Shown one piece after another: positions 24,445 to 32,920 of a stretch of 41,387 nucleotides of DNA. The first letter of the stretch is position 1. Each line of letters opens with the position of its first letter. Position numbers and translations under genes: made by a program. The notes under the pieces are model-generated. The model had not been told where the DNA came from. It worked only from the letters and a program-made list of their open reading frames with translations, and searched no databases. The DNA is from Saprospiraceae bacterium. GTDB taxonomy: Bacteria > Bacteroidota > Bacteroidia > Chitinophagales > Saprospiraceae. The stretch is taken from contig JALHLK010000017.1 in assembly GCA_022844565.1 (NCBI GenBank), forward strand, positions 43,282-84,668. Reading direction: 5' to 3'.

Positions 24445-26128
24445 TGCAAAATTAGAAATAATAAAAAAGATCTCTTCAGATTTTTCTAGAGATGAAATTA
24501 TATGGACCAAAGGATATTTGTCGGGTCTGATCGATGGTCAAAGTTTGTCCGTTGCAGTACCAACAACTTCTGTACCCATTGCGAAGAAAACCACCATAAT
24601 TTATGGGACAGAAACTGGTAATTCAAAAAAACTAGCACTCACGGTAGCAAATGAACTCAAAAAAGCAAAAATAAGTGCTAAAGTGAGTGATATGCAAACC
24701 TATAAACCTTCAGATCTAAAAAAGGAAGAAGTCCTACTTTTTGTGGTAAGTACACAAGGCGATGGCGAATTTCCTCAAAGTGCACAAAGTTTTTATGACT
24801 ATTTAACGACTAACGATCTTGACCTTTCTCATACTCAATATGCCATTTTTGGATTGGGGGATAGCAGTTATCCTTTATTTTGTAATGCAGGAATTTTATT
24901 AGATGAAGTCTTGGTCAAAAGGAAGTCAAAAAGCATCCTTCCGATGGTCAAAGGCGATGTGGACTACCAAAATGAAACGGACAATTGGGTAAATTCATTA
25001 ACAGACTACCTAACACAATCAGCAGTTTCGAGTAGTGCACAAGTAATCGAAAAACCAAAAGATATAAAAACCATCCTTAAGCAGACTTATAAAGGTATTG
25101 TGTCAAAAAACCTTTTACTTAATGATCGTGGATCACTAAAAAGTACGCATCATATTGAGATAGATTTTGAAGAGGATGTAGCTTATCTGCCAGGTGATGC
25201 CATCGGAATTTATCCAGAGAACCATTATAATGAAATATTAAAAATTCTCCATTTACTCAATCTACAAGCAGAAGACCTTATTCAAATAAAAGGAGAAGAA
25301 AAAACAGCAAAAGAGTGGTTAAAAAAACTAAATATAAAAGGTTTAAGCAAAAAAACGTTAGATACTTTAGGTGACTTGATCGGAGTGAAAAATGAATTTA
25401 AAAGAAGCGATTTGTATCCTTTCTTACTACAATCATCGGGGTCGATAGATGCTGCTACATTATTTTCCACCGTCGGAAAAGTAGCCCCAAGATTGTACTC
25501 TATCGCATCTTCACCAAGTGCGCATCAAAGCCAAATACATCTCACCGTGAGTCTCAACACCTTTAATTTGGACGGAGTGAATCATTATGGCTTAGCTTCT
25601 AAATACCTCCTTGATTACCATGAAGGAAAGGAATTAGAATTTTACATTCATGCCAATTCAAATTTTAGACTCCCAGAGGAGGATAAAGATATCATTATGA
25701 TAGGGCCTGGTACCGGCATAGCTCCGTTCAGGAGTTTTATTGCAGAACGAGATGCTACGATGGCAAGTGGAAAAAGTTGGTTGTTTTTTGGAGAACAGAC
25801 ATTTGCTTATGACTTCTATTATCAAACAGAAATCCAAGAATGGCTATCTACCGGAAGTCTTAGTAAATTTAATGGTGCCTTTTCGAGAGATCAAAAGGAT
25901 AAAATATACGTGCAACATCGGATCAAAGAGTGTGCTACGGAATTTTATGAATGGATAGAAAATGGTGCAACTATATATATCTGTGGTCAAAAAGATCCTA
26001 TGAGTATCGATGTAGAAAAAACAATCATAGATATCATATCAGATAAAAAGGGACTAACCATAGAAGAATCAAGAGCATTTCTGGATGAATTGAGTCTAAA
26101 TGGTCGATACCACAAAGATGTTTATTAA
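24434..26128 (+). CDS. cysJ: Sulfite reductase [NADPH] flavoprotein alpha-component
   Basis: 564 residues. After a short N-terminal helix region come the FMN flavodoxin domain (IIYGTETGNSKKLA, about 55-69; VVSTQGDGEFPQSA, FGLGDSSYP), the connecting and FAD domain (RLYSIASSPS) and the NADPH domain (GPGTGIAPFRSFIAERDA, TIYICGQKDPMS), ending in GRYHKDVY, typical of the family. It passes electrons from NADPH to CysI. It is a little shorter than E. coli CysJ (599). It overlaps cobA by 11 nt; cysI follows after 27 nt. Confidence 0.97.
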   Translation: MLSSAKLEIIKKISSDFSRDEIIWTKGYLSGLIDGQSLSVAVPTTSVPIAKKTTIIYGTETGNSKKLALTVANELKKAKISAKVSDMQTYKPSDLKKEEVLLFVVSTQGDGEFPQSAQSFYDYLTTNDLDLSHTQYAIFGLGDSSYPLFCNAGILLDEVLVKRKSKSILPMVKGDVDYQNETDNWVNSLTDYLTQSAVSSSAQVIEKPKDIKTILKQTYKGIVSKNLLLNDRGSLKSTHHIEIDFEEDVAYLPGDAIGIYPENHYNEILKILHLLNLQAEDLIQIKGEEKTAKEWLKKLNIKGLSKKTLDTLGDLIGVKNEFKRSDLYPFLLQSSGSIDAATLFSTVGKVAPRLYSIASSPSAHQSQIHLTVSLNTFNLDGVNHYGLASKYLLDYHEGKELEFYIHANSNFRLPEEDKDIIMIGPGTGIAPFRSFIAERDATMASGKSWLFFGEQTFAYDFYYQTEIQEWLSTGSLSKFNGAFSRDQKDKIYVQHRIKECATEFYEWIENGATIYICGQKDPMSIDVEKTIIDIISDKKGLTIEESRAFLDELSLNGRYHKDVY

Positions 26129-26155
26129 ATAAGAATTAAGATTTTAAAACAACAT

Positions 26156-27796
26156 ATGAGTAAATTAAGTCCGTCAGAAGATATTAAGACCAAAAGTGAG
26201 GGATTAAGAGGTTCTATTAAAGAAAGTCTTCTTGATCAACATTCAGGATCTGTACGACCTCAAGATGAATTTTTAGTCAAATTTCATGGTATGTATGTCC
26301 AAGATGATCGAGATAGAAGGACAGAAAGAGCAGAAAAAAAGCTCGATAAGTTGTACTCGTTTATGATTAGACTCAGGATACCGGGTGGAGCCATCACTGC
26401 CGACCAATGGAAATCGATCCATGAAATTTCTGAACAATACGGGACTGGTACCATCAAAATCACCACTCGGCAGACTGTTCAGCTACACGGTATTTTCAAG
26501 CATCAGCTCAAACCTACGCTCACTGCATTTAATACTGCAAAACTAGATTCGATTGCTGCCTGTGGAGATGTGAATAGAAACGTCGTGTGCAGTTCTAATC
26601 CTCAGTTATCACCATTATTTGAAGAAATTCACCAATATGCTGATAAAATCTCCACACATTTACTGCCAAAAACCCAAGCCTACTATGAAATATGGGTCGA
26701 AGGAGAAAAAATCTACGAAAAAGCTGCAGAAATTGATCCGCTTTACGAAGATAGATATTTACCAAGAAAGTTTAAAATTGCCATTGCCATACCTCCATCC
26801 AACGATGTAGATGTATTTGCAAATGATATAGGCTTGATCGCAATCATTGAAAATGGAGTATTCAAGGGATTTAACGTAGCTGTGGGAGGTGGATTGGCAA
26901 CTACGCACGGTAATCTTAATACGTATGCCAGATTAGGAAGTCTGATCGGTTTTGTAAGTGGTGAGGACAATATATTAAAAACTGTATATGAAATACTAAC
27001 CGTACAGCGGGACTTTGGAAACAGAGAAGATCGAAAATTTTCTAGATTAAAATATACGGTCGATAAGATGACCGTCGAAGGTTTTAAAGCGGAATTGGAA
27101 AAAAGGATAGGTTTTGACTTTGAAGAGGTTAAACCGTATAAGTTTACAGAAAGAAGTGACCGATTTGGGTGGGAAGCAGATCATCAGAACAATTGGTTTT
27201 ACACGTTTTTTATAGAACATGGCGTCATCACACCAGATCAGAAAATACTCTTTCATGATTTGGCTCAGCAATATGAAAACACCAGTTTTATCTTTACCTG
27301 CAATCAAAATCTGATTTTAGGGCCTTTCAACGAAAGTGAAAAAACTACCGTATCAACAAAAATTGAGGACTACACAAAAAAATACCATTCAAGTCCTTTG
27401 AGGAAAAATTCGATGGCTTGTGTAGCACTCCCGTCTTGCCCTTTAGCATTAGCAGAAGCACAAAGATACCTACCCGAAATGATTACAAAACTAGAACCGC
27501 TTCTACAAAAATATCATCTTGGCGACGAGGAGATTGTGACGCGAATGACTGGATGCCCTAATGGGTGTGGCAGACCGTATGTAGCTGAAATCGGCATGGT
27601 GGGTACAGGGCCTGGGCAATACAATTTGATGTTGGGTGGTGATAGATATGGCGAGCGACTTAATAAACTTTACAAAGAAAAACTAAATGAGGCTCAAATT
27701 CTGACTGAGATCGATGATTTACTTGGTCAATATGTTGGTAATAAACTAGTCTCCGAAACTTTTGGAGACTTTTGTAATCGTACAGTCCTAAACTAA
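26156..27796 (+). CDS. cysI: Sulfite reductase hemoprotein beta-component
   Basis: 546 residues. Siroheme and 4Fe-4S ligands are visible: Cys422/Cys428 (MACVALPSC) and Cys467/Cys471 (GCPNGC). The substrate-binding residues around TTRQTVQLHG and CGDVNRNVVC are kept. The two pseudo-repeats of the sulfite/nitrite reductase fold are both present. It reduces sulfite by six electrons to sulfide in the cytoplasm. It is placed after its flavoprotein partner and 8 nt before the siroheme synthase fusion. Confidence 0.97.
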   Translation: MSKLSPSEDIKTKSEGLRGSIKESLLDQHSGSVRPQDEFLVKFHGMYVQDDRDRRTERAEKKLDKLYSFMIRLRIPGGAITADQWKSIHEISEQYGTGTIKITTRQTVQLHGIFKHQLKPTLTAFNTAKLDSIAACGDVNRNVVCSSNPQLSPLFEEIHQYADKISTHLLPKTQAYYEIWVEGEKIYEKAAEIDPLYEDRYLPRKFKIAIAIPPSNDVDVFANDIGLIAIIENGVFKGFNVAVGGGLATTHGNLNTYARLGSLIGFVSGEDNILKTVYEILTVQRDFGNREDRKFSRLKYTVDKMTVEGFKAELEKRIGFDFEEVKPYKFTERSDRFGWEADHQNNWFYTFFIEHGVITPDQKILFHDLAQQYENTSFIFTCNQNLILGPFNESEKTTVSTKIEDYTKKYHSSPLRKNSMACVALPSCPLALAEAQRYLPEMITKLEPLLQKYHLGDEEIVTRMTGCPNGCGRPYVAEIGMVGTGPGQYNLMLGGDRYGERLNKLYKEKLNEAQILTEIDDLLGQYVGNKLVSETFGDFCNRTVLN

Positions 27797-27804
27797 TATT
27801 TGCA

Positions 27805-29253
27805 ATGAATACATTATTTCCAATATTTTTAAAAACGGAAACCGCACAATTCCTCATCGTAGGAGGTGGTAGGATCGGTTTAGAAAAGACGGAAACTTTA
27901 CTTCGTCAAAATCCAGATATTAGGATCAAATTGGTAAGCAAGACCATATGTGAAGAACTTAGAAAACTTGGACTTTTACATCCCAAATTACAATTGTTTG
28001 AAAAACCCTATGATCACAATGACCTCATGGATGCTGATTTTGTAATAGCTGCAACAGATGATTCACCGCTCAATGCATCGATAAAATCCAAAGCTAATGA
28101 AGCAAACATTTTAGTCAATGCAGCAGACCAGCCAGACCTTTGTGATTTCTATCTAGGTTCGATTGTAAAGAAAGGTAACATGAAAATTGCTATATCAACC
28201 AATGGCAAATCTCCCGTGTTAGCGCGAAGAATGAGAGAATACCTAGAAGAGACCATACCTGAAAATATCAATGACACCATTATGAATTTGAATTCTTTTA
28301 GAAATCAACATAAAGGTGACTTCCAAGCGCGGCTCAATGATCTTAATAAAGCTACGACCATTTTAGCCGACAAAGGAAAAGTAGAAAAAAAGTATAAAAA
28401 ACTGGCCTTAAACCTCACTTTACTTTTTCTTGCCTTATTTGTAGGATATGGATTGGCTACGGTATACAGTGTGGACAAATTGGTAGATTTTGTTGGGAAT
28501 ATCCCTAAAGAATTTTATGGGATGATCCTAGTGGGTATATTGGCACAAATGGTAGACGGTGCTGTGGGATTGGGTTATGGAGTGATCAGTGCTACAAGTA
28601 TGATGTTGCTTGGCATCAATTTACCATCTATCAGTGGCAGTATCCATATGGCGGAAATGGTATCAAGCGGGTTGAGTGGTTTCAGTCATTATAAATTTGG
28701 CAATGTCAATAAGAAAATGTTGATTTGGTTGGCCATACCAGGAGTGATAGGCGCTATCATTGGTGCGATAACTTTGGTAATGATTGGAGAAAAATATCAA
28801 AGCTATGCCTATATCATCTTAGCGACATACACTTTTATCATAGGTATCCGATTGGTTATGCTTGCATTAAAATCCGAAATCATCAAAACCAAAGTGAAAA
28901 AATTAGGTATTCTTGGTTTTTCGGGAGGTTTTTTTGATGCTTTTGGAGGTGGAGGATGGGGCCCAATTGTCACTTCTACCCTGCTTTCTAAAGGTAGAAA
29001 ATCTTCATTTGTTGTAGGAACCGTAAGTATGGCCGAATTTTTTGTAACACTTGCCGCTTCGGCTTCTTTTTTCATCGCACTAGGCGTGAGTAATTGGTAC
29101 ATTGTCTTAGGTCTCATCATTGGAGGGGGGATTACAGCACCATTTGCAGCCATTCTCGCAGGTAAAATTCCGAGAAAGACGGGGATGATTATTGTGGCAA
29201 TCTTAGTGTGTACTTTTAGTGTGCGGGTGATTTTGAAGGTGATTGGGGGGTGA
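27805..29253 (+). CDS. Fusion of siroheme synthase (precorrin-2 dehydrogenase/ferrochelatase) and TSUP membrane transporter
   Basis: 482 residues in two parts. Residues 1 to about 190 are the CysG-N/Met8p type enzyme, with NAD site FLIVGGGRIGLEKTE, DFVIAATDDSPLNASI, the conserved AADQPDLCDFYLGS and ISTNGKSPVLARRMREYLE. From about 204 on there are about eight hydrophobic helices of the TauE/SafE (TSUP) family with its duplicated motif: DGAVGLGYGVISATSMMLLG and FDAFGGGGWGPIVTSTLLS. The first half turns precorrin-2 into siroheme for CysI; the second probably moves sulfate or sulfite. No other sulfate permease is in the operon, so import is plausible, but many TSUP proteins export sulfite. It is the last gene of the operon. 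Confidence 0.92.
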   Translation: MNTLFPIFLKTETAQFLIVGGGRIGLEKTETLLRQNPDIRIKLVSKTICEELRKLGLLHPKLQLFEKPYDHNDLMDADFVIAATDDSPLNASIKSKANEANILVNAADQPDLCDFYLGSIVKKGNMKIAISTNGKSPVLARRMREYLEETIPENINDTIMNLNSFRNQHKGDFQARLNDLNKATTILADKGKVEKKYKKLALNLTLLFLALFVGYGLATVYSVDKLVDFVGNIPKEFYGMILVGILAQMVDGAVGLGYGVISATSMMLLGINLPSISGSIHMAEMVSSGLSGFSHYKFGNVNKKMLIWLAIPGVIGAIIGAITLVMIGEKYQSYAYIILATYTFIIGIRLVMLALKSEIIKTKVKKLGILGFSGGFFDAFGGGGWGPIVTSTLLSKGRKSSFVVGTVSMAEFFVTLAASASFFIALGVSNWYIVLGLIIGGGITAPFAAILAGKIPRKTGMIIVAILVCTFSVRVILKVIGG

Positions 29254-29438
29254 CATAAGACATGGCGGTGACTTGTTTTTGGCTGTTGGTTGTTAGCATT
29301 TAGCTAATAGCGGAAAATAATTGATTTTTGGAATGTGTGGTAAAAATGGCTTATTCTAGTTAGCTTTTGCCACAATTGCCCCGGCCTTAAAGGGTGTTGA
29401 GTCAAAAGAATTGTCCTAAAGTCTAGCATAGTAGTTGG

Positions 29439-29503
29439 GTTTTGTCATGATTTTTGCAGCGATTGCAAAAATCTCGGCAAAACCTTGTTTCGTTTTTTTT
29501 ATT
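29439..29503 (+). terminator. Probable terminator of the cys operon
   Basis: GATTTTTGCA (29449-29458), loop GCGAT, TGCAAAAATC (29464-29473) is a perfect 10-bp stem, extended imperfectly by outer GTTTTG/CAAAAC arms (to 29439 and 29483). T8 follows about 10 nt later (29493-29500). The gap from stem to T run is longer than usual, so the role is not certain. Confidence 0.5.
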
Positions 29504-29512
29504 AACACCGAG

Positions 29513-29580
29513 TTGAAACCCATGGTAAGTGAGTTTGTACCGTTGTGGACCAACTAAGGTTTGAAACACATGGTAAGTGA
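29513..29580 (+). repeat. Direct repeat pair in the gap after the cys operon
   Basis: TTGAAACCCATGGTAAGTGA (29513-29532) recurs at 29561-29580 with one change (CAC for CCC). The 350-nt gap 29254-29603 otherwise holds the hairpin at 29439 and no gene. The stretch between the copies (GTGGACCAACTAAGG, then TTTGAAA) resembles part of the 19.4-19.7 kb element. Confidence 0.5.
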
Positions 29581-29603
29581 TTGTATCTTAAGTGATACAT
29601 ATC

Positions 29604-31085
29604 CTAATACACCTTCATCACCCCCAAATTCTGTTGAATATCAATCTTAACCCTATACCAATTAATACCAGAATTGATCAATGGACCTCTCGACGATTCA
29701 AATTCTATGTCGCCTTGGTAGACTGTCGAGGAGCTTAAGTTGGGAGTGTAGGCGGTGGTGGATAAGGTTGTGCCATTGGTATTTAACTTATAGTAGCTGC
29801 CATTGGGTGAACGGAGGATGAGGTTTGTCTCTGATTTAAGGTCAGCGTCTTTGGTTTTAAGTATTGGATTAGATGATACTAAGGTGGTTGCTATAATTTG
29901 CCCTGCATTATTTAGGGTCAATTTTGATTTGCCGTGATGGTGATTAAGGATTAAACCTGCACCGGGCGTGTCAAATACGACATCTTGACTGTGGATGATT
30001 TCGCTCACGAGGCCAAAAACATAAAAACCATTGGTGATATCAGAAACGACAATGGAACCAGAATTGTAGTAAGGGAAAACACCCCAAGCACCATCTGTAT
30101 TGGAAGGATTTGACAAATTCGGAGAAAAAGTATCATAATATGCTAGGGTTTTGGGATTGTGGGGTTCAGCTAAATCAAAGACCACCAATCCATCTTGGTA
30201 ATAAGATAGAAATAATTTATTCTTATGAACAAAAGGATTGTGTGGAGTTGCTATGTTAGGTACTCCATTATAAGTTGGTCGAAAATCCACTGGATTAATT
30301 GGTAGAAAATTTCTCAATTCATAAACAGATAAAGGGAGGCCTAAAGGCACTTCTCTAGCAGAATACAAATATTTACCATCTTCACTCAGCCAGTTACTAT
30401 GGTGATATCCAGATTTTACGGCTGTGGAACTTAACAGAATTATATTATTTACATCGGTCATATCGTAGATGTAGGTACCAGGATATTCTTCAGAACTGTA
30501 GGCAATGTTATTTCTAACATATATATCATGAGCATATCTTCCACCAAGATTGTAAAATTTCATTAAACTTGGATTAGCAGGATTGGCTAAACTATAGATG
30601 TATACCCCTCTATTTGAATTTGTTTTCCAATCACGAGCACCCACTACATATAATCTTGCATTGCTGGTATCAATATAAATATTATGAGAAGTACTAAATG
30701 TATCTATTTGTTGCCGCATTACATTGGTAGATAAACTATCCATGCTCATTATATAAAGACCTTGAGTACCGCAATTATCACAAACACCATAAATATAGTT
30801 TCTATACGTTTTAAAATCCCTCCAAACACCATTTGACAATCCCGTCTGATTAAAAACCATGTTTGGGTTCCAAGGGTCCGTTATATCATAGATTCTAATA
30901 GCCGTCCGAGCCCCAATGACTGCATATTCTCTACCATCAGGTCGAGTATAACCCCAAATATCATTGAAAAATTCACCTGAAAATTTTAAAGGACCACTGT
31001 ATTTGATAATTCGATGACTGGCCTGTCCGATTAAAAAATTGGAAACTAATGTAAATAAAATGCAAAAAACTATGAAATTGCGCAT
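29604..31085 (-). CDS. Secreted choice-of-anchor-B / LVIVD-repeat protein
   Basis: About 493 residues from the ATG at 31085; the ATG at 31112 is in frame but overlaps the divergent glycosylase frame and puts extra residues before the signal peptide. The signal (MRNFIVFCILFTLVSNFLIG) is followed by beta-propeller-like LVIVD repeats to about residue 365, with GVYIYSLANPANPSLM, GTYIYDMTDVNNII and GLVVFDLAEPHNPKTL. These fit the choice-of-anchor B family of surface proteins. The final 120 residues are of another type (LILNHHHGKSKLTLNNAGQI, LILRSPNGSYYKLNTNG), like beta-rich tail domains. I see no standard T9SS C-terminal signal. The function is unknown. Confidence 0.8.
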   Translation of the reverse strand: MRNFIVFCILFTLVSNFLIGQASHRIIKYSGPLKFSGEFFNDIWGYTRPDGREYAVIGARTAIRIYDITDPWNPNMVFNQTGLSNGVWRDFKTYRNYIYGVCDNCGTQGLYIMSMDSLSTNVMRQQIDTFSTSHNIYIDTSNARLYVVGARDWKTNSNRGVYIYSLANPANPSLMKFYNLGGRYAHDIYVRNNIAYSSEEYPGTYIYDMTDVNNIILLSSTAVKSGYHHSNWLSEDGKYLYSAREVPLGLPLSVYELRNFLPINPVDFRPTYNGVPNIATPHNPFVHKNKLFLSYYQDGLVVFDLAEPHNPKTLAYYDTFSPNLSNPSNTDGAWGVFPYYNSGSIVVSDITNGFYVFGLVSEIIHSQDVVFDTPGAGLILNHHHGKSKLTLNNAGQIIATTLVSSNPILKTKDADLKSETNLILRSPNGSYYKLNTNGTTLSTTAYTPNLSSSTVYQGDIEFESSRGPLINSGINWYRVKIDIQQNLGVMKVY

Positions 31086-31118
31086 AACCATTGTATTTTG
31101 AAAATCAAACATAATAAA

Positions 31119-31733
31119 ATGAATAACGAAGATAATATATTTGAATTATTTGCACAAGAAAAAAAAATTGGTCATCACGTGAACATACATGGACCTTTAC
31201 CTAAGATAATAGGAGCTGCCAGTACTTTTGAGGCGTTGTGTAAATCCATCGTTTCTCAACAATTATCAATTACGGCTGCTGATACCATATACAAAAGGTA
31301 TTATGCCCTTATTATGGAAGAAGCAATGCCTGAGCGCGTATTGTCATACCATCCTGATGACTTTAGGGCGATTGGTTTGTCTTATCAGAAGGCAAATTAT
31401 GTACAAGAAGTGGCTCGTTTTTGGAATAAAAACTCACATTTAGAAACTGACCTCCAAAACATGGGTGACGAAGAAATCGTAAATACATTAACTCAAATCA
31501 AAGGCGTTGGCGAATGGACGGTACACATGTTGCTAATTTTTCATTTTCAAAGACCTAATGTATTACCTCTAGGAGACCTCATCGTGAGAAAAGGTATCAT
31601 TTATTTCTATGAAATCGATCCTACTTCAAAAAATATCTTAGAACTCTGTAAAGAAGCTACCCAACATTGGCATCCGTATGCATCATATGGAAGTAGATAT
31701 ATGTGGGCACTTAAAGACAAAATAATTTTATAA
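31119..31733 (+). CDS. HhH-GPD base excision DNA glycosylase (AlkA/3-methyladenine type)
   Basis: 204 residues from the ATG at 31119; the longer frame opens with TTG at 31098 and overlaps the divergent gene. The helix-hairpin-helix LTQIKGVGEWTVHMLLIF (about 125-142) is followed by the catalytic Asp153 in PLGDLIVRKG. SIVSQQLSITAADTIYKR and the helices around match bacterial DNA-3-methyladenine glycosylase II without the AlkA N-terminal domain. It would remove alkylated bases in DNA repair. A catalytic Lys of the Nth/Ogg type is absent, so it should be monofunctional. Confidence 0.9.
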   Translation: MNNEDNIFELFAQEKKIGHHVNIHGPLPKIIGAASTFEALCKSIVSQQLSITAADTIYKRYYALIMEEAMPERVLSYHPDDFRAIGLSYQKANYVQEVARFWNKNSHLETDLQNMGDEEIVNTLTQIKGVGEWTVHMLLIFHFQRPNVLPLGDLIVRKGIIYFYEIDPTSKNILELCKEATQHWHPYASYGSRYMWALKDKIIL

Positions 31734-31897
31734 AATATTCAATTTTAGTAATATTATATTTTATTTATAAATAGTTTTATTCAATTATACAGTATTTTAT
31801 TCTTCTTTATCTCTTATGATAATATTAATTTAACATTAAATTATAGTATTATTTTATATTTGAGTTAATATAACACATATATGTGCAAATATTGTAG

Positions 31898-31929
31898 TTG
31901 TTGTAATATGTACGCTGCAAGTATCTTTG
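31898..31929 (+). promoter_or_regulatory. Bacteroidota promoter of the small secreted protein gene
   Basis: TTG at 31898 or 31901, then TATCTTTG (31922-31929), a spacing of 21 or 18 nt. A start near 31936 gives a leader of about 35 nt to the ATG at 31971. This supports the shorter start of the gene. Confidence 0.75.
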
Positions 31930-31970
31930 TATCATCATTTAGAAATATTAAAAACTTAAAATTTAAAAAC

Positions 31971-32552
31971 ATGAAAAAGACATTTGTATTATTATTTGCG
32001 ACTCTATTGAGTGCTACTGCAAGTTTTGCTTATGCTTCAGACTCTCCTTCTTTTGTGACTTTTGTGGAATCTAAAACGATTTCAATCTCTTTGAAAAATT
32101 TTGAAACTAATGGAATGACCGTTACTTTGCTTGACTATTCAGGAAATGAAATTCTCACAAAGAAGCCTTCAAAAAAACTTGCTAATTACATCTTCAAATT
32201 AGATGAGCTTCCGAATGGCAACTACTTTATCAAAATGGAAGATGACTCAAGAGTTGTGAAGCAGAATGTAATCATTGACAATGATTTGGTGTACGTAGAC
32301 CAAGTGGCAAAATCGACTTACAAGCCTAAAATTAATTTCGTAGGTAAAAAAGCAAAATTGAACGTACTTGCATTAAATGAAGATGTCACAGTAACTTTTT
32401 ACGATGTAATTGGCAATGTTGTTTTTACAGAAACAATGACTGGCCAATCGAGTATCAACAAAGTTTATGACTTTATGCACTTACCGATTGGTAGCTACTT
32501 CTTAAATGTGAGTGTAGGAAAAGATAGATTTGGGTACGTAGTAACAAGGTAG
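31971..32552 (+). CDS. Secreted protein made of two sorting-domain-like beta modules
   Basis: 193 residues from the ATG at 31971. The upstream in-frame ATG at 31881 lies before the promoter and is not used. Signal peptide MKKTFVLLFATLLSATASFA (about 1-20). The rest is two similar beta modules: MTVTLLDYSGNEILTKKP to LPNGNYFIKMEDDSRVV, and VTVTFYDVIGNVVFTET to LPIGSYFLNVSVGKDRF. Each has the V-x-(L/F)-x-D-x-x-G-N and L-P-x-G-x-Y-F pattern of T9SS type A C-terminal domains, or of DUF3244-type Ig-like domains. Usually one such domain sits at the end of a large cargo protein; here there is no cargo. The function is unknown. Confidence 0.8.
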   Translation: MKKTFVLLFATLLSATASFAYASDSPSFVTFVESKTISISLKNFETNGMTVTLLDYSGNEILTKKPSKKLANYIFKLDELPNGNYFIKMEDDSRVVKQNVIIDNDLVYVDQVAKSTYKPKINFVGKKAKLNVLALNEDVTVTFYDVIGNVVFTETMTGQSSINKVYDFMHLPIGSYFLNVSVGKDRFGYVVTR

Positions 32553-32565
32553 TTAAATTTAGAGC

Positions 32566-32790
32566 ATTAGCGCCCCGTCCAGATAAAAAACTTAATTATT
32601 TGTGGTTCTTTTTAAATAACTCTTCGTTAAAAAGCCTCGCTGAAAATTGTATTAGCTGTGGCATGGGAGCCACAGTTCAGATCTAAAATCGTTTGCGACG
32701 ATTTTTTAACGCTCTTCTTGTTTTTTGCCTCGACCTATTCAAAAATTACTCACAACTTAATTTAAATCTTTATCTAGACGGAGCACTAAT
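32566..32790. repeat. MITE-like or structured element with 22-bp imperfect inverted ends
   Basis: Bases 32566-32587 (ATTAGCGCCCCGTCCAGATA, then AA) match the reverse complement of 32769-32790 at 19 of 22 positions, all differences being transitions. Inner arms are also related: CGTTAAAAAGCC on the left against CGTTAAAAAATC on the right. The centre has a perfect hairpin CTGTGGC-ATGGGA-GCCACAG (32656-32675). No reading frame is present. The 225-bp element covers most of the gap between the small secreted protein gene and coaD. Confidence 0.55.
32685..32707 (+). terminator. Intrinsic terminator inside the 32.6-kb element
   Basis: AAAATCGT (32685-32692), loop TTGCG, ACGATTTT (32698-32705) and two more T. 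The perfect 8-bp stem probably ends the transcript of the small secreted protein gene. Confidence 0.75.
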
Positions 32791-32817
32791 TTCGCATAAT
32801 TAGAGAAAACTCAATGT

Positions 32818-32856
32818 AAAAGAGGTACTACGAATTAATCGTGGTGCCTCTTTTTT
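32818..32856. terminator. Second intrinsic terminator before coaD
   Basis: AAAAGAGGTACTACGA (32818-32833), loop ATTAA, TCGTGGTGCCTCTTTT (32839-32854), paired through two G-T wobbles, then T. A run of A on the left lets it work on the minus strand too. It insulates coaD from upstream transcription. Confidence 0.8.
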
Positions 32857-32869
32857 ATTTACAAATCTT

Positions 32870-32900
32870 TTGAATCTTTAATTAAATTGATTTACCTTTA
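32870..32900 (+). promoter_or_regulatory. Promoter of coaD
   Basis: TTG (32870-32872), 20 nt, TACCTTTA (32893-32900): 7 of 8 to the TAnnTTTG box with ideal spacing. A start near 32907 leaves a 14-nt leader. Confidence 0.65.
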
Positions 32901-32920
32901 GCATAAAATTTTAAACTACT

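Noticed and set aside
28725-28937. Frameshift separating the siroheme synthase and TSUP parts
   Set aside because: The frame is continuous from 27805 to 29253 and the linker (about residues 165-203) is hydrophilic and intact, so a true fusion is the simplest reading.
31816-31852. AT-rich palindrome before the small secreted protein gene
   Set aside because: It is composed only of A and T apart from three bases, so pairing is expected by chance in such DNA.
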